From contig VXIS01000024.1 of NCBI GenBank assembly GCA_008704415.1, forward strand, positions 62,001 through 126,000: DNA of 64,000 bases. The letters run 5' to 3'. This document shows, piece after piece, positions 10,628 to 20,838 of this stretch. Each line of letters starts with the position of its first letter. Position 1 is the stretch's first letter. The translations under genes were made by a program, and so were the position numbers. The notes beneath the pieces were generated by a model. It worked only from the letters and a program-made list of their open reading frames with translations, did not search any database and was not told where the DNA came from. The DNA is from Sphaerosporella brunnea (Eukaryota; Ascomycota; Pezizomycetes; Pezizales; Pyronemataceae).

Positions 10628-11741
10628 ATAGTTGAGTCTCTATGATAAGAATACGGCCGGTGAATTCTTAAAAAGAGTGTGGATTGGCACTGGTGATTGT
10701 TCATGATTGCGATCCGCGGCGAACGACTAACTGTACTGACGGCCGTTTGAGACCGCGATAAAAAAAAAGATCGTAAGTCTGTTTCAACCCCCGACCCCCC
10801 CGACATCCCAAAATCCACCCATACGTATCTCAAAGCTTATCATTCTCGCCCCTCTATGTACATTTTTTTCCCGGCCATTTGCTCAGTTTCAAGGCTACGG
10901 TCTGGCTGCACTCGGTAAAACGAAGTTTCGTCCGCATTATAAATATCTTGAAGGTCGTATGGGGACAGGATAGCGTGGATTTGCTGCATTTTCTGCTTTG
11001 CTTCAGAAATCGGAGCACTTCCCGCTTCACCGTGAGATTTGTGTTCTTTCACTCCGTATTGCTCCTTCCAGCCTGCCAACCACCCGACTGAAAATTTATG
11101 CATCTTGGCGTTGGGATAAAGCTCTGTTGCACTTTCATCCGGAGAATATTTCCGGTGATTGCTTTTATCCAAACGTAGAGAGCATCGTGTAGGAACAGTG
11201 TTTCTTCCGCTGCAACTGGAAACTGGCGAGGGAATTCTCAACGCCGAGATATTTCAGATTAACGACTGACTTATCGGCTACGCGGAGTTGCTAAGACACT
11301 GTTGTGACCTTCCGGATATATTTTCAGCGGGCGTTTTTTTCCTTCTGTGGGTTGCGAGATTCCCACCAGCTTTTAATCGTTTTTCCAGTTTGGCTTTGTA
11401 CCATAAAGCCATTCCCAATCTTGTGGAAACTAGCAGATTTCCTTTCTTTCCGCATCGGACTAATTTTGGCGGGGTGTTGCTGCCGTGGTATTTCTCTTCA
11501 CCTTCGGAGGCATGTTGAGGTTGGGAAACGTTGGCCCACCCAGGAGTCTTAAGCTGCAACAAATTTCCCCCCCGCTGTGTTACCCGGCCCAACTTTTTAT
11601 AAGAATACCCATACAAAATTTTTCGCCTTTTCTAAGAATATTCTTATTCTTATTTCCCATACAAAATCGGCCGGGACCGCCCATATGCTAATAGGGCGGG
11701 TATTCCTATATGACCGTATTCTTATATAGAGACTCGACTGT
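10628..11741 (-). mobile_element. Shortened pogo/Fot-type element carrying a transposase relic
   Basis: The right end, read inward on the minus strand, is ACAGTCGAGTCTCTATAT-AAGAATACGG. The left end reads ATAGTTGAGTCTCTATGATAAGAATACGG and so is its inverted counterpart, differing mainly by C-to-T changes. The ends and the enclosed transposase relic are those of fungal pogo-like elements. At about 1.1 kb it is shorter than a full element, so it is an internally deleted or decayed copy. Confidence 0.65.
10840..11290 (-). pseudogene. Pogo-type transposase relic (CENP-B-like HTH to first DDE acid)
   Basis: On the minus strand the ORF ending at 10840 reads FSVGWLAGWKEQYGVKEHKS, HGEAGSA, then DLQDIYNADETSFY, which is the hallmark of pogo/Fot transposases where the D of NADET is the first catalytic acid. 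It stops 30 residues later after AGKK, so the rest of the DDE domain is lost. Upstream (11278-11616) another frame includes WYKAKLEK, resembling the N-terminal HTH region, so at least one frameshift separates the two parts. Non-functional. Confidence 0.75.
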
Positions 11742-12574
11742 ACCGTATTTTCTCGCGAACAAGGGAAATGACGACGCGACAGGCTAGTGTACACGAGTGG
11801 AAGGAGCTTGTATGCGCCACACACCCACAATCCCCTTCTCCGGCGGCGATTTCATGACGAAACGCAAAAATTGCGTTTACTAAGCCGTTGACAGCTTATA
11901 AAGAAAGTCGTGAAAACGGAGAGGGAAATAAGAATAACTTTTTCTTTAGAATATTCTTGTGAAATGGAGGAAAATTTGTATGGTAGTCTTATACTCACGC
12001 GGCCGAGTGCCAAGTCCAAAAATTCTGATTGGCTGCAGCAATGCAAAAAGCAGCGAAGAGAAATAAATTCAATATTAAGCCATTAGAATTCTCCTTGACC
12101 TCGCATATAACTGCGTAACCGCGGGCTGGCTGTTCAGCCGAAGGGTGGTGGTATTATTATCAGAGGTGAAGAAAGGCCGCCAGGCATCGCGCTCCCGCCG
12201 CGCTACATGGGCCCGCATGGCCGCACAATGCCAACCACCTTTCTGCCGCACCCCCAGCGGGCTCTGTTCCTAGTCACAGTCAGTGCAACAAAGCATTCCC
12301 ATCACGGAATGATCAGTTTATTTCACTTCGTTGCTTGCGGCGTTGCTTGGGCCAATCAGAATTTTTTGGACTTGGCACTCGGGTGCGAAAAACCCACCCG
12401 TCGGAGGGCAGGCACCACATCACAGCCACTCACTCGCAGGCTAAGCCACTCCCTATCTTAGAATTTCCGCTATGTAAGAATGGGCACCCCTGGTCCCATT
12501 CTTATAGAGAGAGTCGACTGTAGAAAGATTGACTTTCGCGCCGTCATTTCCCTTGTTCGCGAGAAAATACGGTA
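11741..12574. mobile_element. Composite element bounded by TACCGTATTTTC inverted ends
   Basis: The left arm from 11741 (TACCGTATTTTCTCGCGAAC...) matches in inverse the segment 12523-12574 over about 40 bp. The ends are shared with the 9695-10056 MITE family. Inside are a long internal inverted repeat (12004-12068 against 12315-12381) and, at about 12498-12522, a pogo-type terminal sequence (CTTATAGAGAGAGTCGACTG), so other elements inserted into or recombined with it. No intact ORF. Confidence 0.55.
12004..12381. repeat. Internal inverted repeat, about 65-bp arms
   Basis: Arm 12004-12068 (CGAGTGCCAAGTCCAAAAA...) is the reverse complement of 12315-12381 with roughly one mismatch per 8-10 bases. 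The 246-bp spacer is GC-rich. Probably a separate foldback element nested in the composite element; no target-site duplication is evident. Confidence 0.6.
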
Positions 12575-12776
12575 GGGGGATCCGCCAGGTCTGAGGCTGC
12601 CGGCAACTGGTGGATGCGAAGATGTGATTTGTGGGTTCACTGACGTCTGGGCTCGCAGCATGAACTCTACATAAAACCTAGCTGTTCCGGGTCGCACACA
12701 GCTTGCCCTCCACAAATAAGATCTTCCCCATCCACGCAACACCAGCCTCACAACGTCAAATTCTGCCGGATCCCCC
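12575..12776. mobile_element. MITE with GGGGGATCC ends (copy 2)
   Basis: Starts GGGGGATCCGCCAG and ends CTGCCGGATCCCCC, flanked by TA (12573-12574 and 12777-12778). The inner sequence GCTGCCGGCAACTGG..GATGCGAAGATGTGATTTGTG is shared with the MITE at 4304-4553. It abuts the composite element exactly at the TA. Confidence 0.72.
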
Positions 12777-12815
12777 TAATGGAATGGGAAACTAACGAAG
12801 AGACTGGTTTTTCTG

Positions 12816-13409
12816 ATGCTAGCAGTCAGCGAGGTTGCGCAGAACGATATAACTCGGGTCCTATGTAGACACCTCCGCGTAACGATGGCCGACTCTTCTC
12901 AAAATATCAGCGACTCCCAGTCATTGGGTCGACAGAGGCGGTCGAGAAAACGCCGGGGGTTTTTGCTCGAAAGTAGCTCTTCCATGTACTCCGCTCCACT
13001 CAGGGTAAGATATTTTATCGTATTGACTCTCCAACAAGGGCGCCTACGGCAAGGAGTCGTTCGGGCGTCAAGAAATTGTTCTGAGTGGGCATCTTGGAAG
13101 TCGTTGCTGTACTGGCGGGGTGCGGTCAATTCATATTTTTTGTCTTGCCGAACGCTCCCGGCAACTCGGATACCACAACTCGCGCTATTTTGTATACGCC
13201 TTAGTGAGGTTGCGTGGTTTAGTAGCCGCTGCGACGACGACGACGACGACGCCATAAACCACTGCTACGGTGCTACCTACTCTACATTCGGCCCCGGTGT
13301 GGAAATACCGGAAACTCCTGGCGGATCCGATCTCCACCCTCACTATAGGGCAAAGAGGGTGAGCTTCAACAAGCCTAAGAAGCGGTCAAAATACCTACGT
13401 ACCAGATAG
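12816..13409 (+). CDS. Unidentified ORF, 197 codons
   Basis: Open from 12816; a more natural start may be the ATG at 12885 (MADSSQNISD). There is a basic cluster RQRRSRKRRG and an acidic run of six Asp coded by a GAC triplet repeat at about 13231-13249; the C-terminus is basic (RVSFNKPKKRSKY). A GTAAG donor follows the codons for SAPLR, so the middle could be an intron. I do not recognise it. Position beside the transposon island makes a chance ORF or decayed gene quite possible. Confidence 0.25.
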   Translation: MLAVSEVAQNDITRVLCRHLRVTMADSSQNISDSQSLGRQRRSRKRRGFLLESSSSMYSAPLRVRYFIVLTLQQGRLRQGVVRASRNCSEWASWKSLLYWRGAVNSYFLSCRTLPATRIPQLALFCIRLSEVAWFSSRCDDDDDDAINHCYGATYSTFGPGVEIPETPGGSDLHPHYRAKRVSFNKPKKRSKYLRTR

Positions 13410-14212
13410 GCTGTGTAAAGTACCCGCGGCGGGCCCGACACAGTGACATCCACCCGTCTCACTCTCGCCGCCAAAGTACTGAGCGTCAATTATCTCATGG
13501 GTGTCACACCTCCTGCCCGGCTGCTGGCAAAGCTACTTATGTACTCGTACCTGATAAGAGAGGTTTATGAGAGACGACCGGGGTAGCCCGAAGGAAGGAG
13601 GGGCGCTCTGGAGATTTCCAAGTGCGCACTCAAGGGGGTACCTCTGCGCTGACAGCAGAGGTGCTGTCCCAAGCGGGTGATTGGTCGCGTGCTCCGAGGG
13701 GAACAACCTCCAGTCTCCGTTCATGGAAACGACTAGTGCCGAAATGGTAGTTTGGAGTCATCGCGACCCTACCCTATTCGCTTCTTGAAAATAGCTCTCC
13801 ACACATACGGATGGTTACGACACTACATAAAATCCAGTTTCCATTCATTCACCAAGCCTGAGGACCCGTAATAATACATACCACCGCCCGAGTGCTCCGA
13901 CAGCTGAAGCTTTCTTTTCGATCTACGACAGGGGATTGCCACTTTCGGCGAGTGCTTTCCTCTTCCCAGGAATCGCTGTCCAGACGCTCTAGGGAATCCG
14001 GACAATGAAAACTCCATGCAATGCATGATCCTGAACTCAACGCAACCTCCATCTCATTGCTCGATGTTAAAGGGGTGTCGAAGAGTGAAAACTTCACCAC
14101 TGGTCGCCACTCTTTTACTTCCCTGGCGACACACTCTTTTTAACTTTCATTCGCCCCCCCTGGGCTCATCTCGGCCGCTTTTTCTCTTGTTGACGTGCGA
14201 CAACGGCCCGCG
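13410..14212. other. Intergenic, no gene recognised
   Basis: About 800 bp with short ORFs on both strands, none recognised. The 3' part presumably serves as promoter and leader for the SPX-EXS gene. Confidence 0.4.
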
Positions 14213-17200
14213 ATGAAGTTTGCTAAGTGAGATCGTCACCCCATCTTGCGACAGCTAAGCTTTAGGCCGCACAACATGGCTAACGATACCATTCGTGGTC
14301 TGCCAGGAACCTCGAGGACCTTATGGTCCCGGAATGGCGGACCCGATATGTAGAGTACAAGGTAGCTCGCGCCCGGTGCTGTTTTCAAGAACCATCGCTG
14401 ACTCCTCGCGCTGCAGCAAGGAAAGAAACGCATCAAGGCAACGACAAATAAGCTCCGAAATGCCGCTCCATCACCTGCCCTCGCTTCTCTCCGTAGAAAT
14501 GTGTCCCGCGTCCAGGGTGCCGAAGAGCCCAAATCTCCCATCAACAGACCCCGCGGCTTGTCTCTATTGCGGGGACCGAGCGTGCCGTCGCGCTCGTCGA
14601 TTGTCGAAAACACCGACGAAAACAATCCTCCAAATGTTGGGCCTGCGCCTCCTCCGCGGGAAAGGACACCCTTACAACCTACCGCGCCCGTACAATTGCC
14701 CCACACGACTTCGCAAGGGCCGGTAGCAATCAGAAGACCTTCGGTAGCATCAGCCAGAAGACCTTCTGTCAACTATGGCTCCTCCGGATTTTCTCCTGGG
14801 TTTCCTCCTGGTACTACACTGCCCCAGGTTATGGACGAGAACCAGATCGTTCGCACTCATAACAAGCCTCCATCGTTGAAACTGCCGGAACCAATCCAGC
14901 CGTTTGGAATGCGCTCTGGCTTGGAGGATGAAGGACCAACCCTACAGCCGTCGTCCATGGGCGCCATGGCTACGCCTCCAATGCTTACTGTGCCCAGTCG
15001 GCCGGCGACGGGACGTTCCGCGTCAGTATCAGCGGTGTCTGCAAATGCACCACAAATGCCATTTCTGCAACGAGTATTCTCGATGAGGAGGGCTTCTGTG
15101 GTGTCACAGGCACAAGGCGGGCCTACTGTTGATGAAGTCCAAGCTGAGGCAGAGAAGGAATTCCTGAAGTGGCTTTTGAAGGAGCTCAAGAAATGTGATA
15201 ATTTCTATGTGGCCCGGGAAGTGGAGGCTAGGGCGCGATTCAACGAGATGCGAGAGCAGTTGGATATTATGCGCGAGCGCTGGTTCAGAGAGAAACACAA
15301 TATTCTCTTCGAGGAAGACGACGTGGAGGATGTCGACGAACACGAGGAATCCGCCGCCCCAGATATCTACGATAATGGGTCTGTGGATTCTGCTGGCCGC
15401 AAAACGGGTGCAGCCTGGAAGTCATTCTCAGAAGCCATGAACGGACTGACTAAACCACATCCGAGCACTCCACAAATATCTGCGGCGCAAGTCAAGACTG
15501 AAATCAACACCGGATATCTCATTCCAGAAGGTTCCAAGGACTATCAGAGACGTGCTCCCACGAGGAGACCTCTCAACAACCCAGTGCACCGGGTCGCCAA
15601 GAGGAAACTCAAGCGGGCCTACATAGAATACTATCATGGACTGGAGATGCTGAAGTCTTACGTCACAGTGAACAGGGAGTGCTTCCGCAAGATCACGAAG
15701 AAGTTTGACAAAGCCAGCGGTCTAAGGACATCTCATCGGTTCATGACGGAGTATGTAGACAAGAGCAAATTTGGAAGCGCGGATAACGACCTAGACGACA
15801 TGTTGAGCGAAACCGAAATTCTGTTTGCGCGCTTTTTTGAACGTGGCAACCGCAAGGAGGCTTCGGCTAGGCTGCGATCCAAGGAGCACAAAACGTTGTA
15901 CTATTCCTCTGTAGGGAAAACCGGCTTTTTCCTTGGATGCTCCGTGGTTCTGGGCGTATTCGGGCTGTATAACTCCATTGTGGAGTCTCTTGACCAAAGT
16001 AATCCAGAACGTGCTTTGCGGATGAGCTACCTCTTACAAGTGGGTGCTTCTCAATTTCCGCTCCCAAAGAGGGTTGACCTGATTGTGCACAGATATGGGG
16101 GGGTTTTGCTTTGATACTACTGCAGGTGTTGCTTTTCGCCGTCAACCTGCGTATCTGGGCTCACAACAAGATCAACTATGCATTCATATTCGAGTTTGAT
16201 ACTAGACACCAGATGAACTACAGACAGTTCTTGGAGGTGTGTTCAGCCTCGCCATATCTAAAGGGATGCTAATATAGGTGGTGTAGTTTCCTTCACTGAT
16301 AGTCTTGGTATTCGCAATATGTTTCTGGTTTAGCAGCCACGACTTTTGGGACGGCCGGATGGACATGATATACTGGCCAGTAATATTTTGCGGTATAGCC
16401 ATTATGCTCGTTTTCAACCCATTCCGAATATGCTATTACTACTCCAGGAGATGGTTCCTGCGAGTGCTCTGGCGTCTGCTCTGCTCTGGCCTCTACCCTG
16501 TCGAGTTCAAGGACTTCTTCATAGGCGATATGCTCTGTTCCCAGTCATATGCGCTAGGCGTAAGTTCATGCATCTCATAACTTTCAACACATGCTGACGG
16601 TGCGGCAGAATATCTCATTGTTCTTCTGCCTTTACAAAAACCATTGGAATGATCCTGTGCAGTGCAACTCGAATCACTCTCGCCTGATGGGGTTTTTCAC
16701 TGCCCTTCCTGCAACCTGGCGTTTTCTCCAGTGCATAAGGCGTTATAGGGACTCTAGGATGTGGTTCCCTCACCTTGCCAACGGAGGGAAATACCTTTTC
16801 ACAATACTGCATTACATGACGCTGAGTATGTGGCGAATACAAAATTGGAACGTCAGTTACAAGGCTACATTCATTGCGATGGCGAGCTGTAATACCGTCT
16901 ACTGCAGTACGTAAAATTTCTGCCTGTTTTTTTCCACATGGACTTACCTGTCTACAGCTCTATGGGACATCTGCATGGATTGGTCGCTGATGGATCCCTC
17001 CGCCAAACACCCCTTTCTGCGGAAGAACATAGGCTTCAAGCACACCTGGCCCTATTATCTCGCAATGTTTGTGGATCCCATCATCCGAGCAGACTGGTTC
17101 TTCTACATTGTGTACGCGAGCCAGCTGCAGCATTCGGCACTGCTCTCTTTCGTGCTCGCACTTGCCGAGGTTCTTCGTCGTTTCATGTGGTGCTTCTTCC

Positions 17201-17601
17201 GCATGGAGAACGAGCACATTGGAAATGTTGGCGCCAACCGTGCCTACCGCGACCTGCCGCTGCCCTACCATCTACCTCAAAAGTCGCCTACGCCCAGCGA
17301 GCTTGAGGCTGCTGAGCCTTTGGCGATTCCGCATGGACAAACTGTTGCTGAACATGATCTGGAACGCATGGGTACGATGCGCCGCAGAATCTCGCGACCC
17401 AGTACGACTGAATCTCCGGTGCTGTTGGTGAGGACCATCACCCGAGTCGGAAGGAGTATCGGAGGGGCGCACATGTACGACTATGAGAGGAGACGCGGTA
17501 GAGATGAGGAGGTGGAATTGAGTGGGGAGAGTGATGACGACGACGAGGATGGTGAAGACTTCTTCGAGCGTACAAGAGAGATGGGCCCTCCGGAGAGGTA
17601 A
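14213..17601 (+). CDS. SYG1: SPX-EXS domain protein (SYG1/XPR1 family)
   Basis: Seven exons: 14213-14226, 14307-14361, 14417-16039, 16126-16236, 16287-16559, 16609-16906, 16958-17601; 1005 residues. A 14-nt first exon encodes MKFAK, then NLEDLMVPEWRTRYVEYK and QGKKRIK give the standard SPX N-terminus, which binds inositol pyrophosphates. The SPX domain is split by a long disordered insert up to about residue 210 and resumes with EFLKWLLKEL and the lysine-rich helix NPVHRVAKRKLKRAYIEYYH. Membrane segments follow (about 475-580), then the EXS domain with FWDGRMDMIYWP, MWRIQNWN, MDWSLMD and AEVLRRFMWCFFRMENEH. XPR1 relatives export phosphate; yeast Syg1 was linked to G-protein signalling. The C-terminus is acidic (DDDDEDGED). 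Confidence 0.93.
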
Positions 17602-17957
17602 GAGGAGTGGTTTGCTGTGAATATTGCGTTTCTTTTTTCTTCTCTTGCAATTGTAGCTACTGGTTGCGTTGATTTTCTGTATATTTCTGTTGGCGTGGGA
17701 TCTGTTTTTATGTTGAGCGAGATACTTAGACGCTGTTTAGTGCTACAGTACATACCTAGGTACTTACCAAGTACATCTTATGAAGTATGTACTTCTTACC
17801 GGCTGGTAATAGTTATATATGGGGGCAGGAGGAGTTACACGTGGATGGAGAATATGAATTTGCTTTTGCATCTGCTCGCGCGATTCCGGGTGATTACGTG
17901 TGATCCTCGGCTGACCCTAGAACAATTTCGTCACTTCTGCTCCCCGCCATTGCTCCA
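17602..17957. promoter_or_regulatory. Short intergenic region with GTACATACCTAGGTAC palindromic cluster
   Basis: Between SYG1 and the Mmc1-family gene, both on plus. At 17748-17812 the sequence GTACATACCTAGGTAC is followed by further TACTTAC/GTATGTAC repeats in both orientations. A closely similar motif is at 37801-37820 beside another gene. Function unknown; it may be a regulatory or structural site. Confidence 0.35.
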
Positions 17958-19704
17958 ATGCCTCCACGACTGCGTCTCACACAACGGTGGCCGCCAACCA
18001 TCAGCCCCACCACACCATGCTGGCGCTCGCCGCGTCCTGTGCTCCTGCGCGTCACACGGCACAATCGCATCACCGTTTCGCGATGCCTCTATTCCACGAC
18101 CCAATCCACAACCTCCATCGAAGCCCAGCACCTCCGTGCCCCGCTGCCGCCGCAACATCCGATTGAAAAACTGCAGTTGACGTTGCAAGCCCTCCAAAGC
18201 GCCGGCTATGGCGAAGCCTCACGCATAGAACTGGCACTGCGCGCGCTGAAACAGGAGGGCGCACCTGTACGGCTCGCGATTGTGGGGGCAGACATTCTTC
18301 CGCTGCTTTTTGCAGCCCCGGTGGAGCTCCAAGAATTGATCGCAGCACACGATAAGCATGGGCGCGGAATTCTGCTACGGTATATAGCCCCTCCCCCCCC
18401 TTTACCCCTCCAGCCTGCAGGGGAGAGCATGCGCTGATTATGGCAGGTTTGGAACGGCCCCGAAAATTACGACGCCGGTGGGCTCGCCGCTTGCGATCGT
18501 TACCGCGCCCATTGACGTGCTGAAAACAAACAATGTCGAACTCGTCGTTACCTCCAATCTTCTTGGTGCAGACCCGCTCGTGCCGCTGTTCCAGAGCACC
18601 GACATCCCCGGCGCTCGCGTGATTGAATATCCAGTTCACAAAACGCTGCTCTATGCGGGGTCTGGAGTGGCGGGGATGGGTCGGCTCTTGGCTTCGGCGC
18701 GGTTCACAAGGGATAGCCCCGAACAAGTGAGGAGGGTTATTGCGCTTCCGGGCGGCGAGGGTGTGGAGGGGAAGGTGCAGGTTATTGACCCTACCAAGGG
18801 TGAGGAGGCGGTTAAGGGTATCAGAGAGTGGCTGCTGGAGGGGACTACATCTCCAACGGAAACGGCGATCAAGCCAGCTGTCAAAGCGCTTCTTCACGAT
18901 ATTTTTGCCAAGGCTCAAAAAGACCTTGAGGAGGAAGCCAAAGAACTCTCCGTTGCAGCGCTGGAAAGCGGCGATACGGCAGAGAGCCTGGCACATGCAA
19001 TCGGGGGTTGGAGTCAAGCCGCACATGTGGAGCTCAGAGACTCAATGGAAGCGGCGTTCCTGGGGAAGGAATGGGGAAAGATTGAGTGGTGGAAGTTATT
19101 ATGGAGAACCGACGATGTGGGTGCTGTTTCGCGGAATATAATCACCACTGGTTTCCTGCCGGAGAGCGAGGAGAAGGCTACGTTCCTTGCTGGAAGACTC
19201 TACGGTGCGGGATACAGTAAGAACGAGACTGTGCGTACCGACACGGGGGACGTCATGGAACTTGCGGAAAACCCACGACCTATGTCGATCACCCACAGGC
19301 GGGCCGAGATCCTTCAAAACCTCGTACCCAACTTGCAGGCGGCGGCGCAGAAGTACTTGCTCTCTTTCCTGTCAACTACGGGAATCTCCGGCGCGTTTTC
19401 AACCCTCCTGTGGTTGAGTGATGTGCCGCTGTACTCGGCACTTACTGTGGCGGCGGCGGGAAGTGTTAGCAGCGCAAGGTGGTTGCAGAGTCGATGGATG
19501 AAGGAGTGCAAGACGTTCCAAGGGGTAGTGAGGGAGCAGGCGAGAGAGGCGATTGTGGAGAGTGAAAGGTGGGCGTGGGAGAGGTTGAGAGCGGGAATAC
19601 AGCAGACAGAGGCAGAAGCGGAGGCAGAGAGGGGGAAAGAAAAGCGGGGGATGCTTCAGCGGGCTCTGAAGGAGGGGGCTGAGGCGTGTAAAACTGAGCG
19701 TTAG
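17958..19704 (+). CDS. Mmc1-family mitochondrial protein
   Basis: Exons 17958-18379 and 18447-19704 (67-bp intron), 559 residues. The basic N-terminus, rich in R/S/T and lacking acids (about residues 1-50), looks like a mitochondrial presequence. The body (GAPVRLAIVGADILPLL, then TSNLLGADPLVPLFQS, PVHKTLLYAGSG) and the long C-terminal helical part with hydrophobic segments near LLSFLSTTGISGAFSTLLWL and PLYSALTVAAAG resemble the fungal Mmc1 family (C-terminal 'D5-like' domain). Its biochemical role is not established to my knowledge; a mitochondrial inner-membrane or matrix location is inferred. It is convergent with SPO11, with only 26 bp between stop codons. Confidence 0.7.
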
Positions 19705-19730
19705 ATTCTCCAGGCAAATTAACGTCCATA

Positions 19731-20744
19731 TCACTTTGCTTCCTCCTCTTGCACCCTTCTCAGAACCCACTCCCATACTCCATCCCCCAGAATCTCGATC
19801 TCAGCTTTGACACCCCACCACAGCAGCTGCTGTAAGCACACCCTCATCTCCCCATTCCCCTCGGGCCTAGCCAACATGCTCTTCGCCTTCTCCCTATCCC
19901 TCGCCGTCAACCTAACCACCCCCTCCATCCGCCCCACCACATCCTCGCGCCGTATACCCAACCATCTAAGTCCCGCCACCGCCAATCCCGTCTCATGAGA
20001 TAAGCTTCTACTTCCCCTCCTGACCACCTCCGCAATCTCAAGCCCATGCGGATCCAGATCAACAAGGGCATACACCGTCCTGCCGGCAGCAGCCAACCTA
20101 ACTAGTAGCTCCCTCGTGGCAATATCGGGATACCCCTTCCCAGTAACCAGCAGTTTATCCTCCCCCACCAACGGGGCAAGGGAATGAAACACCGCTTCCT
20201 TCTCCACCCACAACACCCACTTCACATCCTCCCTGATCTCCACCCCCTCCACTCCCGGCGGAATAAGCGTGGCCACATCTTGACACTCCACTCTCCTCCC
20301 CGCAGTCAACACTAATGTCACTCCCCCGACCACAAGGCCTTTCGCGGCAGCTACAACGTGCAGCTCCCCCCGCCGCACGCCAAATGTGCAGGCGAGATCG
20401 TCGATGGCTTTGTCGACCACTGCTTGCCGGCGGAAGAGCGTGGGGTTGCGGTAGAAGAGGTCACGCTTGGTGGCAGTGGTGTTAGTGAGAAGGAGTTGGT
20501 GGATGTAGGAGAGTAGCAGGAGGTAGATGCTGAATCGCCACGGGTGCGTGAGGAAGGAGAGCGTGTGAGCTGTGGGTAGAGTGGTGGTGCGTGAGGCAAT
20601 GCTGAGAGTCGGAGATTGGTGTGCGAGGAGGGGGGTGTGGAGGGAGGTTAAGAGGGTTGTTATGCGGGTTAGGAGGCTGGTTTGCGGAGCCACAAGGTCT
20701 TGTGTTGGTGGAGGGGCCGAAATGAAGTTTGCCATTGCCAGCAA
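19731..20744 (-). CDS. SPO11: Meiotic recombination protein Spo11 (topoisomerase VI A-like)
   Basis: Single open frame of 337 residues on the minus strand. Spo11 makes the DNA double-strand breaks that start meiotic recombination through a 5'-phosphotyrosyl intermediate. The catalytic tyrosine region KRDLFYRNPTLF is present (Y98). The next block VVDKAIDDLACTFGVRRGELHV belongs to the winged-helix domain. The Toprim metal site is WVEKEA (E181) with DLDPHG (D229, D231), and TGKGYPDIATR lies between. All key residues are intact. It is a little short for the family at the N-terminus, so an upstream exon cannot be excluded; a second in-frame ATG lies three codons in. Confidence 0.9.
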   Translation of the reverse strand: MLAMANFISAPPPTQDLVAPQTSLLTRITTLLTSLHTPLLAHQSPTLSIASRTTTLPTAHTLSFLTHPWRFSIYLLLLSYIHQLLLTNTTATKRDLFYRNPTLFRRQAVVDKAIDDLACTFGVRRGELHVVAAAKGLVVGGVTLVLTAGRRVECQDVATLIPPGVEGVEIREDVKWVLWVEKEAVFHSLAPLVGEDKLLVTGKGYPDIATRELLVRLAAAGRTVYALVDLDPHGLEIAEVVRRGSRSLSHETGLAVAGLRWLGIRREDVVGRMEGVVRLTARDREKAKSMLARPEGNGEMRVCLQQLLWWGVKAEIEILGDGVWEWVLRRVQEEEAK

Positions 20745-20838
20745 ATCCTGTCAACGTGGTCTTTGGTGGAGTAGGCGAATTGAAGTGTGGGGTGTGGAAG
20801 TTTTTCTGCTTCACTAGAACTCACTCGGATATCCATAC

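Noticed and set aside
12816..13409. Transposase gene
   Set aside because: No DDE, HTH or zinc-finger motif could be read despite its position beside the element island; kept only as an unidentified ORF.
14227..14416. SPX domain apparently missing its N-terminus
   Set aside because: Two small introns and a 14-nt first exon recover MKFAK and the rest of the SPX start.
18070..19026. 318-codon ORF on minus
   Set aside because: Antisense shadow of the Mmc1-family gene, crossing its intron.
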